A program made the position numbers and the translations under genes. Shown in pieces: positions 1 to 11,522 of a stretch of DNA of 64,000 bases; positions within the stretch are counted from its first letter, which is position 1, and each line of letters opens with the position of its first letter. The notes beneath the pieces are model-generated. The model had not been told where the DNA came from and searched no databases. It worked only from the letters and a program-made list of their open reading frames with translations. Source of the stretch: Lelliottia sp. JS-SCA-14 (GTDB lineage: Bacteria; Pseudomonadota; Gammaproteobacteria; Enterobacterales; Enterobacteriaceae); contig NZ_CP141606.1 of the NCBI RefSeq assembly GCF_035593345.1, forward strand, positions 4,774,001 through 4,838,000. The letters are read 5' to 3'.

Positions 1-114
1 CTCCATTTCACTGGTGCGCGGCGGAAAGAATTCAAAAGAGACGTTAATCTGGCCCTGCACTTCAGCCAGGCTCTGATTCAGGGCTTCCCGCTGGTTGGCG
101 TGAAAAAAGCTCAT
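1..114 (-). CDS. metF: 5,10-methylenetetrahydrofolate reductase, N-terminal part (cut by window edge)
   Basis: The first 38 codons of MetF are visible, beginning MSFFHANQREALNQSLAEVQ and including the FEFFPPRT segment typical of the family near residues 28-34. MetF reduces methylene-THF to methyl-THF, the methyl donor for the last step of methionine synthesis, using FAD and NADH in the cytosol. The ATG lies at 112-114, read leftwards. It follows metL in the same direction but has its own MetJ-controlled promoter region upstream. Identification is firm although most of the gene lies outside the window. Confidence 0.95.
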   Translation of the reverse strand, partial: MSFFHANQREALNQSLAEVQGQINVSFEFFPPRTSEME

Positions 115-162
115 ACCTTACCTCATCAATCGCGTGTCATTGTTGTTGTGTTGTGAACTGCT

Positions 163-186
163 ATACGTTTAGACGTCTAGATGTAA
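163..186 (-). promoter_or_regulatory. MetJ operator of metF (three tandem met boxes)
   Basis: Three adjacent 8-bp units occupy 163-170, 171-178 and 179-186. The middle one is the exact MetJ consensus AGACGTCT; the outer two are degenerate. MetJ with S-adenosylmethionine binds such tandem boxes cooperatively. The position, about 50 bp before the metF start, fits repression of metF. Confidence 0.85.
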
Positions 187-298
187 AAATGACGGAAAAG
201 CGGGATGCCGTCAACAGAAATCATTGGCAAACACGGTGAGGAATGTTCAGGGAAGATGAAGAAGGTTCATGATGGTGGGTGGGTGAGTGCGGCCTGAG

Positions 299-319
299 CC
301 CTCTCCCACAGGGAGAGGG
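299..319. repeat. short CCCTCTCCC palindrome
   Basis: A 9-bp perfect inverted repeat (CCCTCTCCC, ACA loop, GGGAGAGGG) lies between metL and metF. It is the core of the longer elements at 16108-16192 and 41758-41884, here without their outer CCTCACCCTAA arms, so it looks like a remnant or minimal copy. Confidence 0.75.
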
Positions 320-340
320 AGAATATCGGCGTTGATTCTT

Positions 341-371
341 GTAGGCCCGGTAAGCGAAGCGCCACCGGGCA
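341..371. repeat. REP-like palindrome 3' of metL
   Basis: GTAGGCCCGGTAAGCGAAGC at 341-360 continues into a complementary arm ending CACCGGGC, the usual Enterobacteriaceae REP/BIME pattern. It ends about 11 bp beyond the metL stop, a typical 3'-UTR position where such hairpins can protect mRNA. Confidence 0.8.
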
Positions 372-381
372 CAGACAAAAC

Positions 382-2814
382 CTACAGCAGCTGCGCCAGA
401 CGATTAATATCCGACTGAATCGCCCCGGCGGTGACGTCGCGTCCCGCGCCTGGGCCGCGAATCACCAGTGGATTATCACGATACCAGCGGCTTTCGATGG
501 CGAAGACGTTATCGCACGGCAGCAGTGCCGCCAGCGGATGCTCAGGACGAACCGCCTCCACGCCAACGCGCGCTTTGCCGTTGGCGTCAAAACGGGCCAC
601 GTAGCGCAGGACCAGCCCCATTTCGCGCGCGGCTTCCAGGCGTGAGACCATCTGTTCGTTCAGCTCGTCGCCGTTCTCGAAGAAGTGATCGACAGATCCC
701 TCTTCGCAGCCCGACGGCACCAGCGATTCCACCCGCACCTGGCCCGGCTCGATGTCGTAACCCGCTTCACGCGCCAGGATCACCAGCTTGCGCATCACGT
801 CTTTCCCGGCGAGATCCACGCGCGGGTCGGGCTCGGTCAGCCCCTGCTGCCAGGCTTGATCCACCAGGTCCGTAAACGGAACCGTACCGTCGAACTGCAG
901 GAACAGCCAGGAGAGCGTGCCGGAGAAAATTCCGCTGATAGCCAGAATGCTGTCGCCGCTGTCAATCAGGTCGCGCACGGTGTGGTTAACAGGCAAACCG
1001 GCGCCCACGGTGGCGTTATACAGCCAGTGACGACCGGTTTTTTCAAACGCGTCGTGGATCTGGCGGTATTTATCGGTGCTGCTTGCGCCTGCCAGTTTAT
1101 TGGCGCTGATGACGTGAAAACCGTGGCTGGCGAAATCGAGGTACTGATCGGCCAGCTGCTCGCTGGCGGTGACATCCAGCACCACCAGATCGTCGTACGG
1201 GTGCGCACGCATCCACAGGAACAGGGACTCTTCGTCCTGCTCGACCGCTTCATCGTTGAAGAAGGCCAGCGCACGGCTGGCGTCGAGACCCTCGTAGTTC
1301 AGCAGACTGCGGCGGCTATCCACCACGCCAGCCAGCACAAATTCGAATCCGGTGCGCGCAGAGAGCGTGGTTTGCTCGCGGGCAAACAGCTCCAGCCAGC
1401 GGGAACCGATGTTGCCCTTCCCGAACAGCACCAGACCGATGCGTTTTTCGGCTCGGAACAGGGTGGTGTGCAGCCCCTGAATCAGGCTCTCGGTTGGGCC
1501 TTTACGCAGTACGGCCACCAGGCTGATGCCCTCTTCCGACTGCCAGGTGAACTCCACCGGCTGGCCTTTCAGCTGTTGCCAGAAACGGTGGCAGTGCAGC
1601 GGATTACGGGTGACACCCGCGCCGACCATCGCGACCAGCGCCAGCCCCTGACGCAGGCGAAGTTCGCCCGGCAGACCCGCTTCATCAAGAATTTTCAGCG
1701 CGCTGTCCGCCACTTCTGCGGTGTAGCAGAACTGCAGCAGCTGGCGGTCATTGTGTACGCCAACGGCCAGCGGACGCACCTGAGCGCGCTTGAGGATCAG
1801 GTCGATATCTTTGTGCGCCAGTTTGAAATCTTGTCCGGCAGGCACCTGGAATTCGATCAGGCAAATATCATCGTGGCTGGTGACGATACGCGCGCCTGTG
1901 CCTGAGGCCAGCACGCGTTCGATGCGGGTCGAGCCCTTATCCGGCGTGTAGCTGCAGCGCAGTTGCAGGTCGATATCGCTGCCGGAAACCGGCTGTAAGG
2001 TACGCGCGTGAAGCACCGGCGCGGCCAGACGGGCCAGCTCGCTGGCTTCGTCGAGACGCAGGAGCGGCAGCAGACAGGCATCTTTCACTTTGCGCGGGTC
2101 GGCGCTGTAAACCCCCGCCACGTCGCTCCAGATGGTGACGCGTGATGCGCCTGCCAGGGCACCGATTTGCGTTGCCGAGTAGTCCGAACCGTTACGGCCC
2201 AGTAGCACGGTTTCGCCCGCATTACTGCGGCTGATAAAGCCCGTCACGACGATGCGTTTGCCCGGATGCTGCACTAACAGCTGTTGCAGAAGCGGATAAG
2301 AGAGGCCTTCGTCGACCTGCGGCTGTGCCGCACGTTCCGCGCGCAGGAAATCACGCGCGTCGAGCCACGCCGCTTCCAGCCCTTGCTGTTCGAGGACCGC
2401 AGCCATCAGGCGCGCAGACCAGACTTCGCCGTGGCCTACTACCTCAGCGTAAACCGCATCGGTAATGCCGCTGTCCAGCAGTCCGGCCAGACGCTCAAGG
2501 TCGTGCACAAAAGCGCTGATAAGAGCATCTGCCGCGTCCGCTGGCAGGAGACCCGAAATCAAATCGCTCTGATAGCGGCGTAATGTTTGTTGAACCTGAT
2601 GCGCAGAAAGGCGATCGGTCTGGCTTAATTTCAGCCAGCTAATCAACTGGTTGGTAGTGCTGCCTGCCGCCGAGACAACCATCATGTCGCCCGGCATCGA
2701 ATACTCCGCCATGATCCCTGCGACACGCAGGTAACATTTCACATCAGCAAGACTACTACCACCAAACTTGTGCAGCTGACGACCCTTCGCCCCTGCCTGC
2801 GCTATCACACTCAT
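382..2814 (-). CDS. metL: bifunctional aspartokinase II / homoserine dehydrogenase II
   Basis: An 810-residue protein, the size of E. coli MetL. The N-terminal aspartokinase part carries the KFGGSS motif at residues 16-21 and phosphorylates aspartate. The C-terminal homoserine dehydrogenase part begins around the Rossmann motif FGKGNIGSRW (about residue 460) and reduces aspartate semialdehyde with NADPH. The two activities start and end the branch that feeds homoserine into methionine synthesis. The start lies 2 bp past the metB stop, so translation is probably coupled in a metBL operon. The enzyme is controlled through MetJ at the transcript level; E. coli MetL is not feedback-inhibited by threonine. 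Confidence 0.98.
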   Translation of the reverse strand: MSVIAQAGAKGRQLHKFGGSSLADVKCYLRVAGIMAEYSMPGDMMVVSAAGSTTNQLISWLKLSQTDRLSAHQVQQTLRRYQSDLISGLLPADAADALISAFVHDLERLAGLLDSGITDAVYAEVVGHGEVWSARLMAAVLEQQGLEAAWLDARDFLRAERAAQPQVDEGLSYPLLQQLLVQHPGKRIVVTGFISRSNAGETVLLGRNGSDYSATQIGALAGASRVTIWSDVAGVYSADPRKVKDACLLPLLRLDEASELARLAAPVLHARTLQPVSGSDIDLQLRCSYTPDKGSTRIERVLASGTGARIVTSHDDICLIEFQVPAGQDFKLAHKDIDLILKRAQVRPLAVGVHNDRQLLQFCYTAEVADSALKILDEAGLPGELRLRQGLALVAMVGAGVTRNPLHCHRFWQQLKGQPVEFTWQSEEGISLVAVLRKGPTESLIQGLHTTLFRAEKRIGLVLFGKGNIGSRWLELFAREQTTLSARTGFEFVLAGVVDSRRSLLNYEGLDASRALAFFNDEAVEQDEESLFLWMRAHPYDDLVVLDVTASEQLADQYLDFASHGFHVISANKLAGASSTDKYRQIHDAFEKTGRHWLYNATVGAGLPVNHTVRDLIDSGDSILAISGIFSGTLSWLFLQFDGTVPFTDLVDQAWQQGLTEPDPRVDLAGKDVMRKLVILAREAGYDIEPGQVRVESLVPSGCEEGSVDHFFENGDELNEQMVSRLEAAREMGLVLRYVARFDANGKARVGVEAVRPEHPLAALLPCDNVFAIESRWYRDNPLVIRGPGAGRDVTAGAIQSDINRLAQLL

Positions 2815-2816
2815 GA

Positions 2817-3977
2817 TTACCCCTTGGCTGCGACCCGGAAGGCATTTTCCAGATCGGCAATTAAATCTTCACAGTCTTCAATACCGGTTGAGATGCGTAA
2901 CAGCGTCTCGGAAATTCCGGCGGCGGCACGCGCCTCTGGCGCCATGCCTGCGTGCGTCATGGTCGCGGCGTGGGAGATCAAGCTCTCGACTCCCCCTAAG
3001 GATTCCGCCAGCGTAAACAGTGACAACCCGCTCAGGAAGCGACGCAGCGTTTGCTCATCGCCATCCAGTTCAAAACTTAACATCGCGCCAAAACCTTTCT
3101 GCTGGCGCGCGGCAATCTCGTGGCCCTGGTTTTCCGGCAGCGACGGGTGATACAGCTTTTTCACCAGCGGCTGGTTCTTCAGGAACTCGACAATCGCCTG
3201 GGCATTGCGCTGCGCCACTTCCATGCGCGGCGACAGCGTACGCAGACCGCGCAGCAGCAGATAGCTGTCGAACGCTGCCGCAGTGACACCAATGTTATTG
3301 GCCCACCATGCCAGTTCGGTGACAACATCAGGATCTTTGGCAATCACCACCCCGGCGACCACGTCAGAGTGGCCGTTCAGATATTTAGTGCATGAATGCA
3401 ATACCAGATCCGCACCCAGAGAAAGTGGGTTCTGTAGCGCCGGACTGAGGAACGTATTATCCACTACACTTATCGCTCCCGCATCCCTTGCGAGCTGACA
3501 AATTTTCGCAATATCGACGACGCGCAATAATGGATTGCTTGGACTTTCCACCAGGACCAGCTTTGGCTTTTCGGCCAGCGCCGATTTTAGTGCCTGCTCA
3601 TCGTTCTGATCGACGAATAAAACGCGATAACAGCCGCGTTTCTCCAGGCTGTCGAACAGACGGTAGCTGCCACCGTAGCAGTCGTGCGGGGCCACCAGCA
3701 GATCGCCAGGTTTCAGGAACACGGTGGTCACCAGGTGAATGGCCGACATGCCGGTATTGGTCAGGACTGCGCCTGCACCGCCTTCCAGCTCCGCCAGCGC
3801 GCGTTGGGTCACGTCACGCGTAGGGTTACCACGACGCGAGTAGTCATGCGCACGGGGTTCATTAAATCCGGTGAAATTGTAAGTACTGGAAAGATGAATC
3901 GGCGGGACAACGCAGCCGTACTGCTCGTCATCATTCAATCCGCTACGCACTGCGATAGTGGCCTGTTTACGCGTCAT
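2817..3977 (-). CDS. metB: cystathionine gamma-synthase
   Basis: A 386-residue PLP enzyme that joins O-succinylhomoserine and cysteine to give cystathionine. The PLP lysine is Lys198 in HSCTKYLNGHSD, and the N-terminal SRRGNPTRD segment of the Cys/Met metabolism family is present. Length and sequence match E. coli MetB. It is the first gene of metBL, transcribed away from metJ, with the MetJ operators in the shared intergenic region. Confidence 0.98.
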   Translation of the reverse strand: MTRKQATIAVRSGLNDDEQYGCVVPPIHLSSTYNFTGFNEPRAHDYSRRGNPTRDVTQRALAELEGGAGAVLTNTGMSAIHLVTTVFLKPGDLLVAPHDCYGGSYRLFDSLEKRGCYRVLFVDQNDEQALKSALAEKPKLVLVESPSNPLLRVVDIAKICQLARDAGAISVVDNTFLSPALQNPLSLGADLVLHSCTKYLNGHSDVVAGVVIAKDPDVVTELAWWANNIGVTAAAFDSYLLLRGLRTLSPRMEVAQRNAQAIVEFLKNQPLVKKLYHPSLPENQGHEIAARQQKGFGAMLSFELDGDEQTLRRFLSGLSLFTLAESLGGVESLISHAATMTHAGMAPEARAAAGISETLLRISTGIEDCEDLIADLENAFRVAAKG

Positions 3978-4038
3978 GGTGAAGGCTTCCTGGCTAATGA
4001 GTTGAAAAGTCAGGCACCAGAGTAAACACTGAAACTAT

Positions 4039-4086
4039 AGACGTCAATACATCTGGACATCTAAACTTCTTTGCGTATAGATTGAG
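4039..4086. promoter_or_regulatory. metB/metJ divergent control region with tandem met boxes
   Basis: About five contiguous 8-bp met boxes start at 4039; the best are AGACGTCA (4039-4046), ATACATCT (4047-4054) and GGACATCT (4055-4062), followed by weaker copies to about 4086. This is a longer array than at metF, which agrees with stronger SAM-MetJ repression of metBL and autoregulation of metJ. Confidence 0.85.
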
Positions 4087-4251
4087 CAATGCGAGAATAG
4101 CCGTTAAAATTACATGCTTTAGTGCACGCCGCAGTGGCAATATCCGTGTCACGGTATCGTCCTTACGGTAAACTACGCGAGATTACGGTTGAAAGCCTTA
4201 TCGAATGTAAGGTTTTAGCCTTTATTAATGACAAAGAGGATTAAAGGTCTC

Positions 4252-4569
4252 ATGGCTGAATGGAGCGGCGAATATATCAGCCCATACGCTGAGCACGGTA
4301 AGAAGAGTGAGCAAGTAAAGAAAATTACGGTTTCCATTCCTCTGAAGGTGTTGAAGATCCTCACCGATGAACGCACGCGTCGTCAGGTGAACAACCTGCG
4401 TCATGCGACCAACAGCGAACTGCTGTGCGAAGCATTTTTGCATGCGTTTACTGGTCAGCCGTTGCCGAACGATGAAGACCTGCGCAAAGAGCGTAGCGAT
4501 GAAATCCCGGAAGCGGCGAAAGTGATCATGCGTGAACTGGGTATCGACCCGGATACGTGGGAATACTGA
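4252..4569 (+). CDS. metJ: methionine repressor MetJ
   Basis: A 105-residue ribbon-helix-helix repressor. I start at [16 protein letters not shown] because this gives exactly the E. coli length and conserved N-terminus; an in-frame ATG eight codons upstream would add MTKRIKGL. The DNA-contacting beta strand lies in [15 protein letters not shown] (about residues 22-36). With S-adenosylmethionine bound, dimers occupy the tandem met boxes before metB and metF in this window. It is divergent from metB and followed at once by an intrinsic terminator shared with rpmE. Confidence 0.97.
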
Positions 4570-4580
4570 ATTGCAGATAC

Positions 4581-4609
4581 AAAAAAAGCGCCTTTCGGCG
4601 CTTTTTTTT
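4581..4609. terminator. bidirectional terminator between metJ and rpmE
   Basis: The stem AAAAGCGCC / GGCGCTTTT with a TTTC loop has an A-run on its left and a run of eight T on its right. It can therefore end both metJ (plus) and the convergent rpmE (minus). Confidence 0.92.
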
Positions 4610-4617
4610 CGGGTAGC

Positions 4618-4830
4618 TTATTTAGCGCCCGGGATGCTGAAACGCTTGTTGAAGCGGTCAACACGGCCACCGGTTGCAACGTCACGCTGCTTACCAGTGT
4701 AGAACGGGTGGCACTGACCACACACGTCCAGGTTCAGATCGTGACCCACTGTAGAGCGGATTTTGATCGCGTTACCGCAAGAGCAGTTTGCAGTAATAAA
4801 ATCGTATTTCGGGTGAATATCTTTTTTCAT
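4618..4830 (-). CDS. rpmE: 50S ribosomal protein L31 (zinc-binding type)
   Basis: A 70-residue protein identical in layout to E. coli L31. Cys16, Cys18, Cys37 and Cys40 form the zinc site, so this is the zinc-containing C+ form and not the zinc-free YkgM paralogue. L31 lies at the subunit interface of the ribosome and also serves as a releasable zinc store. A GAGG ribosome binding site is 8 nt before ATG. It is divergent from priA across a 202-bp gap and convergent with metJ. Confidence 0.97.
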   Translation of the reverse strand: MKKDIHPKYDFITANCSCGNAIKIRSTVGHDLNLDVCGQCHPFYTGKQRDVATGGRVDRFNKRFSIPGAK

Positions 4831-4969
4831 GGGGAGAACCTCAGTTAAGGCCGCGTCGCTCTTCCAGCCCTAACGCCAGACACCACGCGATGTTGAATGT
4901 ATGTTCTTTGAAGCAAAATGCACCAAAGGCGGCGAATCATACAGAATATGACCAGCGGTTGCAAACTGA

Positions 4970-7228
<2,259 letters not shown>

Positions 7229-7358
7229 AGAACGGTGCGAGAGCGATCGAAAAGTTGAACGCATCTCACACTTTTTATGAAAATTCTGTAACCGCTTCCA
7301 CAAACTATCTGTAAAAATGGATGAGTCAGAAGTTCTGTGGTCCTGCGAGGAGAAGACG

Positions 7359-8384
7359 TTGAAGTCCAGGAAAGAGGTTGCTTCGGCGACCATGAAAGAC
7401 GTTGCCCAGAAAGCCAAAGTATCCACGGCAACGGTGTCCCGCGCATTAATGAACCCGGATAAAGTCTCTCAGGCGACGCGCAATCGCGTCGAGCAGGCGG
7501 CGCTGGAAGTCGGCTATTTGCCGCAGGCCATGGGGCGTAATGTTAAGCGTAACGAATCGCGTACCATTCTGGTTATCGTGCCGGACATTTGCGATCCCTT
7601 CTTCAGCGAAATTATCCGCGGCATTGAAGTCACCGCCGCGGAGCAAGGCTATCTGGTGCTGATTGGCGACTGCGCCCACCAGAATCAGCAAGAAAAAACC
7701 TTTATTGACCTGATTATCACCAAGCAGATCGACGGCATGCTGCTGCTCGGCTCGCGCCTGCCGTTTGACGCCAGCATCGAAGAGCAGCGCAATCTGCCGC
7801 CGATGGTGATGGCGAACGAGTTCGCACCAGAGCTGGAACTGCCGACCGTCCACATCGATAACCTGACCGCCGCCTTCAACGCCGTGAACTATCTTCAGGA
7901 GCTGGGGCACAAGCGCATCGGCTGTATCGCCGGGCCGGAAGAGATGCCGCTGTGTCACTACCGGTTGCAGGGCTACGTTCAGGCGCTGCGCCGCGCGGGC
8001 GTGACGGTCGATCCGCATTATATTGCCCGGGGCGATTTCACCCTCGAAGCGGGTGGACTGGCGCTGGAAAAATTACTCGCGCAGCCTGAACCGCCGACCG
8101 CTGTGTTCTGTCACAGCGATGTGATGGCGCTGGGCGCGTTGTCCTATGCCAAACGTCGCGGTCTGCGGGTGCCACAAGACTTGTCGATCATCGGCTTCGA
8201 TAACATTTCGCTCTCCGAGTTTTGCGACCCGCCGCTCTCGACGGTCGCCCAGCCGCGCTACGATATCGGCCGCGAAGCGATGCTGTTGCTGCTCGATCAG
8301 CTGCACGGCCAGGCGGTCAGCAGCGGCTCGCGTTTGCTCGATTGCGAACTGATCATTCGCGGCTCCACACAGGCGCTTACTTAA
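7359..8384 (+). CDS. cytR: LacI-family repressor CytR
   Basis: CytR represses nucleoside uptake and catabolism genes together with CRP and is relieved by cytidine. The LacI helix-turn-helix occupies residues 12-32 (MKDVAQKAKVSTATVSRALM) and a periplasmic-binding-like effector domain follows. I choose the TTG at 7359: it lies 6 nt after a perfect AGGAG (7348-7352) and gives 341 residues, the E. coli length, with the same eleven residues before MKDVA. An upstream ATG at 7317 would add 14 unconserved residues and has no good ribosome binding site. Confidence 0.95.
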   Translation: MKSRKEVASATMKDVAQKAKVSTATVSRALMNPDKVSQATRNRVEQAALEVGYLPQAMGRNVKRNESRTILVIVPDICDPFFSEIIRGIEVTAAEQGYLVLIGDCAHQNQQEKTFIDLIITKQIDGMLLLGSRLPFDASIEEQRNLPPMVMANEFAPELELPTVHIDNLTAAFNAVNYLQELGHKRIGCIAGPEEMPLCHYRLQGYVQALRRAGVTVDPHYIARGDFTLEAGGLALEKLLAQPEPPTAVFCHSDVMALGALSYAKRRGLRVPQDLSIIGFDNISLSEFCDPPLSTVAQPRYDIGREAMLLLLDQLHGQAVSSGSRLLDCELIIRGSTQALT

Positions 8385-8477
8385 AGTAAACGCCTTTCAG
8401 ACTCCCGTATCTGGTCAAAGGCCCGCCGCTTAAGTAACATGGCGGGCTGACGAACGAATAAATACAGCGAAACGATA

Positions 8478-9491
8478 GTGGCACAACGAGATTATGTACG
8501 TCGCGGCCAGCCGGCACCTTCGCGACGCAAAAAGAGCACCTCACGGAGCAAGCAGCGTAGTCTGCCTTCTGTCTCGCCAGCAATGGTCGCGATTGCTGCC
8601 GCCGTTCTGGTGGCCTTCATCGGTGGTCTGTACTTTATTACTCACCACAAGAAAGAAGATGCTGAAGCCCTTCAGGGCAGCAAAGTGGTGGGAAATGGTT
8701 TGCCGCCGAAACCTGAAGAGCGCTGGCGCTACATCAAAGAGCTGGAAAGCCGCCAGCCGGGCGTGCGTGCGCCCACCGAGCCTTCTGCCGGTGGTGAGGT
8801 GAAAAACGCCGATCAGCTCACCAACGAACAACGCCAGTTGCTGGCCCAGATGCAGGCCGATATGCGCCAGCAGCCGACGCAGCTGAACGAAGTGCCGTGG
8901 AACGAACAGACGCCGCAGCAGCGCCAGCAAACCTTGCAACGTCAGCGTCAGGTTCAGCAACAGGTGCAGCAGCAACAGCAGTGGACGCAAACGCAGCCAG
9001 TGCAGCAGCCTCGTACTCAGCCTCGCGTGACGGAACAGCCGTATCAGCAGCCGCAGCAGCAAACGCGCACGGCGCAGACCCAGCCGGTTCAACAGCCGCC
9101 GAAAGCACAAACGCAAAAACCTGCGACGTCGACTCAGCCGTATCAGGATCTGCTGCAAACGCCTGCCCATACCGCCGCGCAGCAGCCGAAAGCACAGCCT
9201 CAGCAGAGCGCCCCGGTGACTCAGACTACCGAAGCACCGAAGCAAACGGCAGAGAAAAAAGACGAGCGCCGCTGGATGGTGCAGTGCGGTTCGTTTAAAG
9301 GCGCAGAGCAGGCCGAAACCGTCCGCGCCCAGCTCGCGTTCGAAGGATTTGATTCACGCATTACCACCAACAATGGCTGGAATCGCGTGGTGATTGGCCC
9401 GGTGAAAGGCAAAGATAACGCGGATGGCACCATCAGCCGTCTGAAGGTCGCTGGCCACACAAACTGCATTCGACTCGCCTCTGGGGGTTGA
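8478..9491 (+). CDS. ftsN: cell division protein FtsN
   Basis: A bitopic inner-membrane protein that activates septal peptidoglycan synthesis through FtsA and FtsQLB. The start is GTG, as in E. coli. Order: basic cytoplasmic tail (1-33), one transmembrane helix (about 34-55), the periplasmic essential region, a Gln/Pro/Thr-rich linker (about 110-255), then a SPOR domain (262-337) that binds denuded glycan, with Cys270 and Cys330 able to form the domain disulfide. It is 337 residues against 319 in E. coli; the surplus lies in the glutamine-rich linker. Confidence 0.97.
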   Translation: MAQRDYVRRGQPAPSRRKKSTSRSKQRSLPSVSPAMVAIAAAVLVAFIGGLYFITHHKKEDAEALQGSKVVGNGLPPKPEERWRYIKELESRQPGVRAPTEPSAGGEVKNADQLTNEQRQLLAQMQADMRQQPTQLNEVPWNEQTPQQRQQTLQRQRQVQQQVQQQQQWTQTQPVQQPRTQPRVTEQPYQQPQQQTRTAQTQPVQQPPKAQTQKPATSTQPYQDLLQTPAHTAAQQPKAQPQQSAPVTQTTEAPKQTAEKKDERRWMVQCGSFKGAEQAETVRAQLAFEGFDSRITTNNGWNRVVIGPVKGKDNADGTISRLKVAGHTNCIRLASGG

Positions 9492-9516
9492 AACCCCCAA
9501 AATCCCCCCCATCTAT
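9488..9516 (+). promoter_or_regulatory. sigma-32 heat-shock promoter of hslVU
   Basis: TTGAAA at 9488-9493 and CCCCATCTAT starting at 9507 are separated by 13 bp, the sigma-32 layout. The -35 box overlaps the ftsN stop codon (TGA, 9489-9491). This agrees with the known heat-shock control of hslVU. Confidence 0.85.
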
Positions 9517-9528
9517 CATTCTATTCAG

Positions 9529-9548
9529 CCCCGAGCTCAGGCTCGGGG
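9529..9548 (+). promoter_or_regulatory. 5'-UTR stem-loop of hslVU mRNA
   Basis: A perfect 8-bp stem (CCCCGAGC / GCTCGGGG) with a TCAG loop lies 36 bp before the hslV start. E. coli hslVU has a leader stem-loop at this place that stabilises the transcript; the same role is inferred here. Confidence 0.75.
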
Positions 9549-9583
9549 TATCTGTTCCCAATTTGTAACCAGGGGGTCTGCTC

Positions 9584-10114
9584 GTGACAACAATTGTAAG
9601 TGTACGCCGTAACGGCCATGTGGTAATCGCCGGCGACGGCCAGGCCACGCTGGGTAATACCGTCATGAAAGGCAACGTGAAGAAAGTTCGCCGTCTGTAT
9701 AACGACAAAGTGATCGCCGGTTTTGCAGGCGGCACCGCAGACGCCTTCACGCTGTTTGAACTGTTTGAACGTAAGCTGGAAATGCATCAGGGCCATCTGG
9801 TCAAAGCCGCCGTTGAGCTGGCGAAAGACTGGCGTACCGACCGCATGCTGCGCAAACTAGAAGCGCTGCTGGCCGTCGCCGATGAAAACGCCTCCCTGAT
9901 CATCACCGGGAACGGCGACGTCGTTCAGCCTGAAAACGATCTGATTGCTATCGGCTCCGGCGGTCCTTACGCCCAGGCCGCAGCGCGCGCTCTGCTGGAA
10001 AATACCGATTTGAGCGCCCGCGAAATTGCCGAGAAGGCGTTGGGTATTGCAGGTGATATCTGCATCTACACCAACCACTTCCATACCATCGAAGAATTGA
10101 ACTCTAAAGCGTAA
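9584..10114 (+). CDS. hslV: ATP-dependent protease subunit HslV (ClpQ)
   Basis: A 176-residue proteasome-beta-like peptidase. The protein begins [20 protein letters not shown]; removal of Met exposes the catalytic threonine (Thr2 of the precursor). HslV forms a double hexamer capped by HslU and degrades SulA, RpoH and other unstable proteins in the cytosol. The start codon is GTG. The hslU start is 9 bp beyond its stop, so the pair is one operon behind the sigma-32 promoter. Confidence 0.98.
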   Translation: MTTIVSVRRNGHVVIAGDGQATLGNTVMKGNVKKVRRLYNDKVIAGFAGGTADAFTLFELFERKLEMHQGHLVKAAVELAKDWRTDRMLRKLEALLAVADENASLIITGNGDVVQPENDLIAIGSGGPYAQAAARALLENTDLSAREIAEKALGIAGDICIYTNHFHTIEELNSKA

Positions 10115-10123
10115 GGATCTCCC

Positions 10124-11455
10124 ATGTCTGAAATGACCCCACGCGAAATTGTCAGCGAGCTGAACAAGCACATCATTGGCCAGGATAACGCCAAACGCTC
10201 CGTTGCCATTGCCCTGCGTAACCGCTGGCGCCGCATGCAGCTCGACGAAGAGCTGCGCCATGAAGTGACGCCAAAAAACATTCTGATGATCGGCCCGACC
10301 GGTGTCGGTAAAACCGAAATCGCCCGTCGTCTGGCGAAACTCGCCAACGCGCCGTTCATCAAAGTCGAAGCGACTAAGTTCACCGAAGTGGGCTATGTTG
10401 GTAAAGAAGTGGACTCCATCATCCGCGATCTGACCGACTCGGCGATCAAAATGGTCCGCGTTCAGGCGATTGAGAAAAACCGCTATCGTGCCGAAGAGAT
10501 GGCGGAAGAGCGTATTCTCGATGCCCTGATCCCACCGGCGAAAAATAACTGGGGCCAGTCAGAGCAACCGGCTGAGCCATCCGCGGCGCGCCAGTCTTTC
10601 CGCAAGAAACTGCGTGAAGGTCAGCTTGACGACAAAGAGATTGAGATCGATCTCGCGGCGGCACCGATGGGCGTCGAAATCATGTCCCCTCCGGGCATGG
10701 AAGAGATGACCAGCCAACTGCAGTCCATGTTCCAGAACCTGGGCGGCCAGAAGCAAAAACCGCGTAAGCTGAAAATCAAAGACGCGATGAAGCTGCTGAT
10801 TGAAGAAGAAGCGGCGAAACTGGTGAACCCGGAAGAGCTGAAGCAGGACGCGATCGACGCGGTTGAGCAGCACGGCATCGTGTTTATCGACGAAATCGAC
10901 AAGATCTGTAAACGCGGCGAATCCAACGGCCCGGACGTGTCTCGCGAAGGCGTTCAGCGCGACCTGCTGCCGCTGGTCGAGGGCTGCACCGTGTCGACCA
11001 AGCACGGCATGGTCAAAACTGACCACATCCTGTTTATCGCGTCCGGCGCATTCCAGGTGGCGAAGCCTTCCGATTTAATCCCGGAACTGCAGGGTCGTCT
11101 GCCGATTCGCGTTGAACTCCAGGCGCTGACCACCGAAGATTTCGAGCGCATCCTGACCGAGCCAAATGCCTCCATCACCGTGCAGTACAAAGCGCTGATG
11201 GCGACCGAAGGCGTGAACATCGAGTTCACCGAAGACGGTATCAAACGTATCGCTCAGGCCGCATGGCAGGTGAACGAAACCACCGAGAACATCGGTGCGC
11301 GTCGTCTGCACACGGTGCTGGAGCGTCTGGTGGAAGATATCTCTTACGAAGCCAGCGATCTGACCGGTCAGAGCATTACCATTGATGCAGATTATGTGAG
11401 TAAACATCTGGATGCGTTAGTGGCAGATGAAGATCTAAGCCGTTTTATCCTATAA
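10124..11455 (+). CDS. hslU: HslUV unfoldase ATPase HslU (ClpY)
   Basis: A 443-residue AAA+ ATPase that unfolds substrates and threads them into HslV. Walker A is GPTGVGKT at 57-64 and Walker B is [10 protein letters not shown]. The intermediate I-domain lies between them (about 110-240), and the C-terminal segment ends DLSRFIL, the tail that inserts into HslV to activate it. Length is as in E. coli. A strong terminator follows. Confidence 0.98.
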   Translation: MSEMTPREIVSELNKHIIGQDNAKRSVAIALRNRWRRMQLDEELRHEVTPKNILMIGPTGVGKTEIARRLAKLANAPFIKVEATKFTEVGYVGKEVDSIIRDLTDSAIKMVRVQAIEKNRYRAEEMAEERILDALIPPAKNNWGQSEQPAEPSAARQSFRKKLREGQLDDKEIEIDLAAAPMGVEIMSPPGMEEMTSQLQSMFQNLGGQKQKPRKLKIKDAMKLLIEEEAAKLVNPEELKQDAIDAVEQHGIVFIDEIDKICKRGESNGPDVSREGVQRDLLPLVEGCTVSTKHGMVKTDHILFIASGAFQVAKPSDLIPELQGRLPIRVELQALTTEDFERILTEPNASITVQYKALMATEGVNIEFTEDGIKRIAQAAWQVNETTENIGARRLHTVLERLVEDISYEASDLTGQSITIDADYVSKHLDALVADEDLSRFIL

Positions 11456-11483
11456 TCGCGCTTAATGTAATTTCATCATCATT

Positions 11484-11508
11484 GATGGGGGCTACTGCCC
11501 CCATTTTT
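11484..11508 (+). terminator. terminator of hslVU
   Basis: The stem ATGGGGGC (11485-11492) / GCCCCCAT (11497-11504) with a TACT loop is followed by TTTT, a standard intrinsic terminator before menA. Confidence 0.85.
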
Positions 11509-11522
11509 ATTGGCTAAATACT

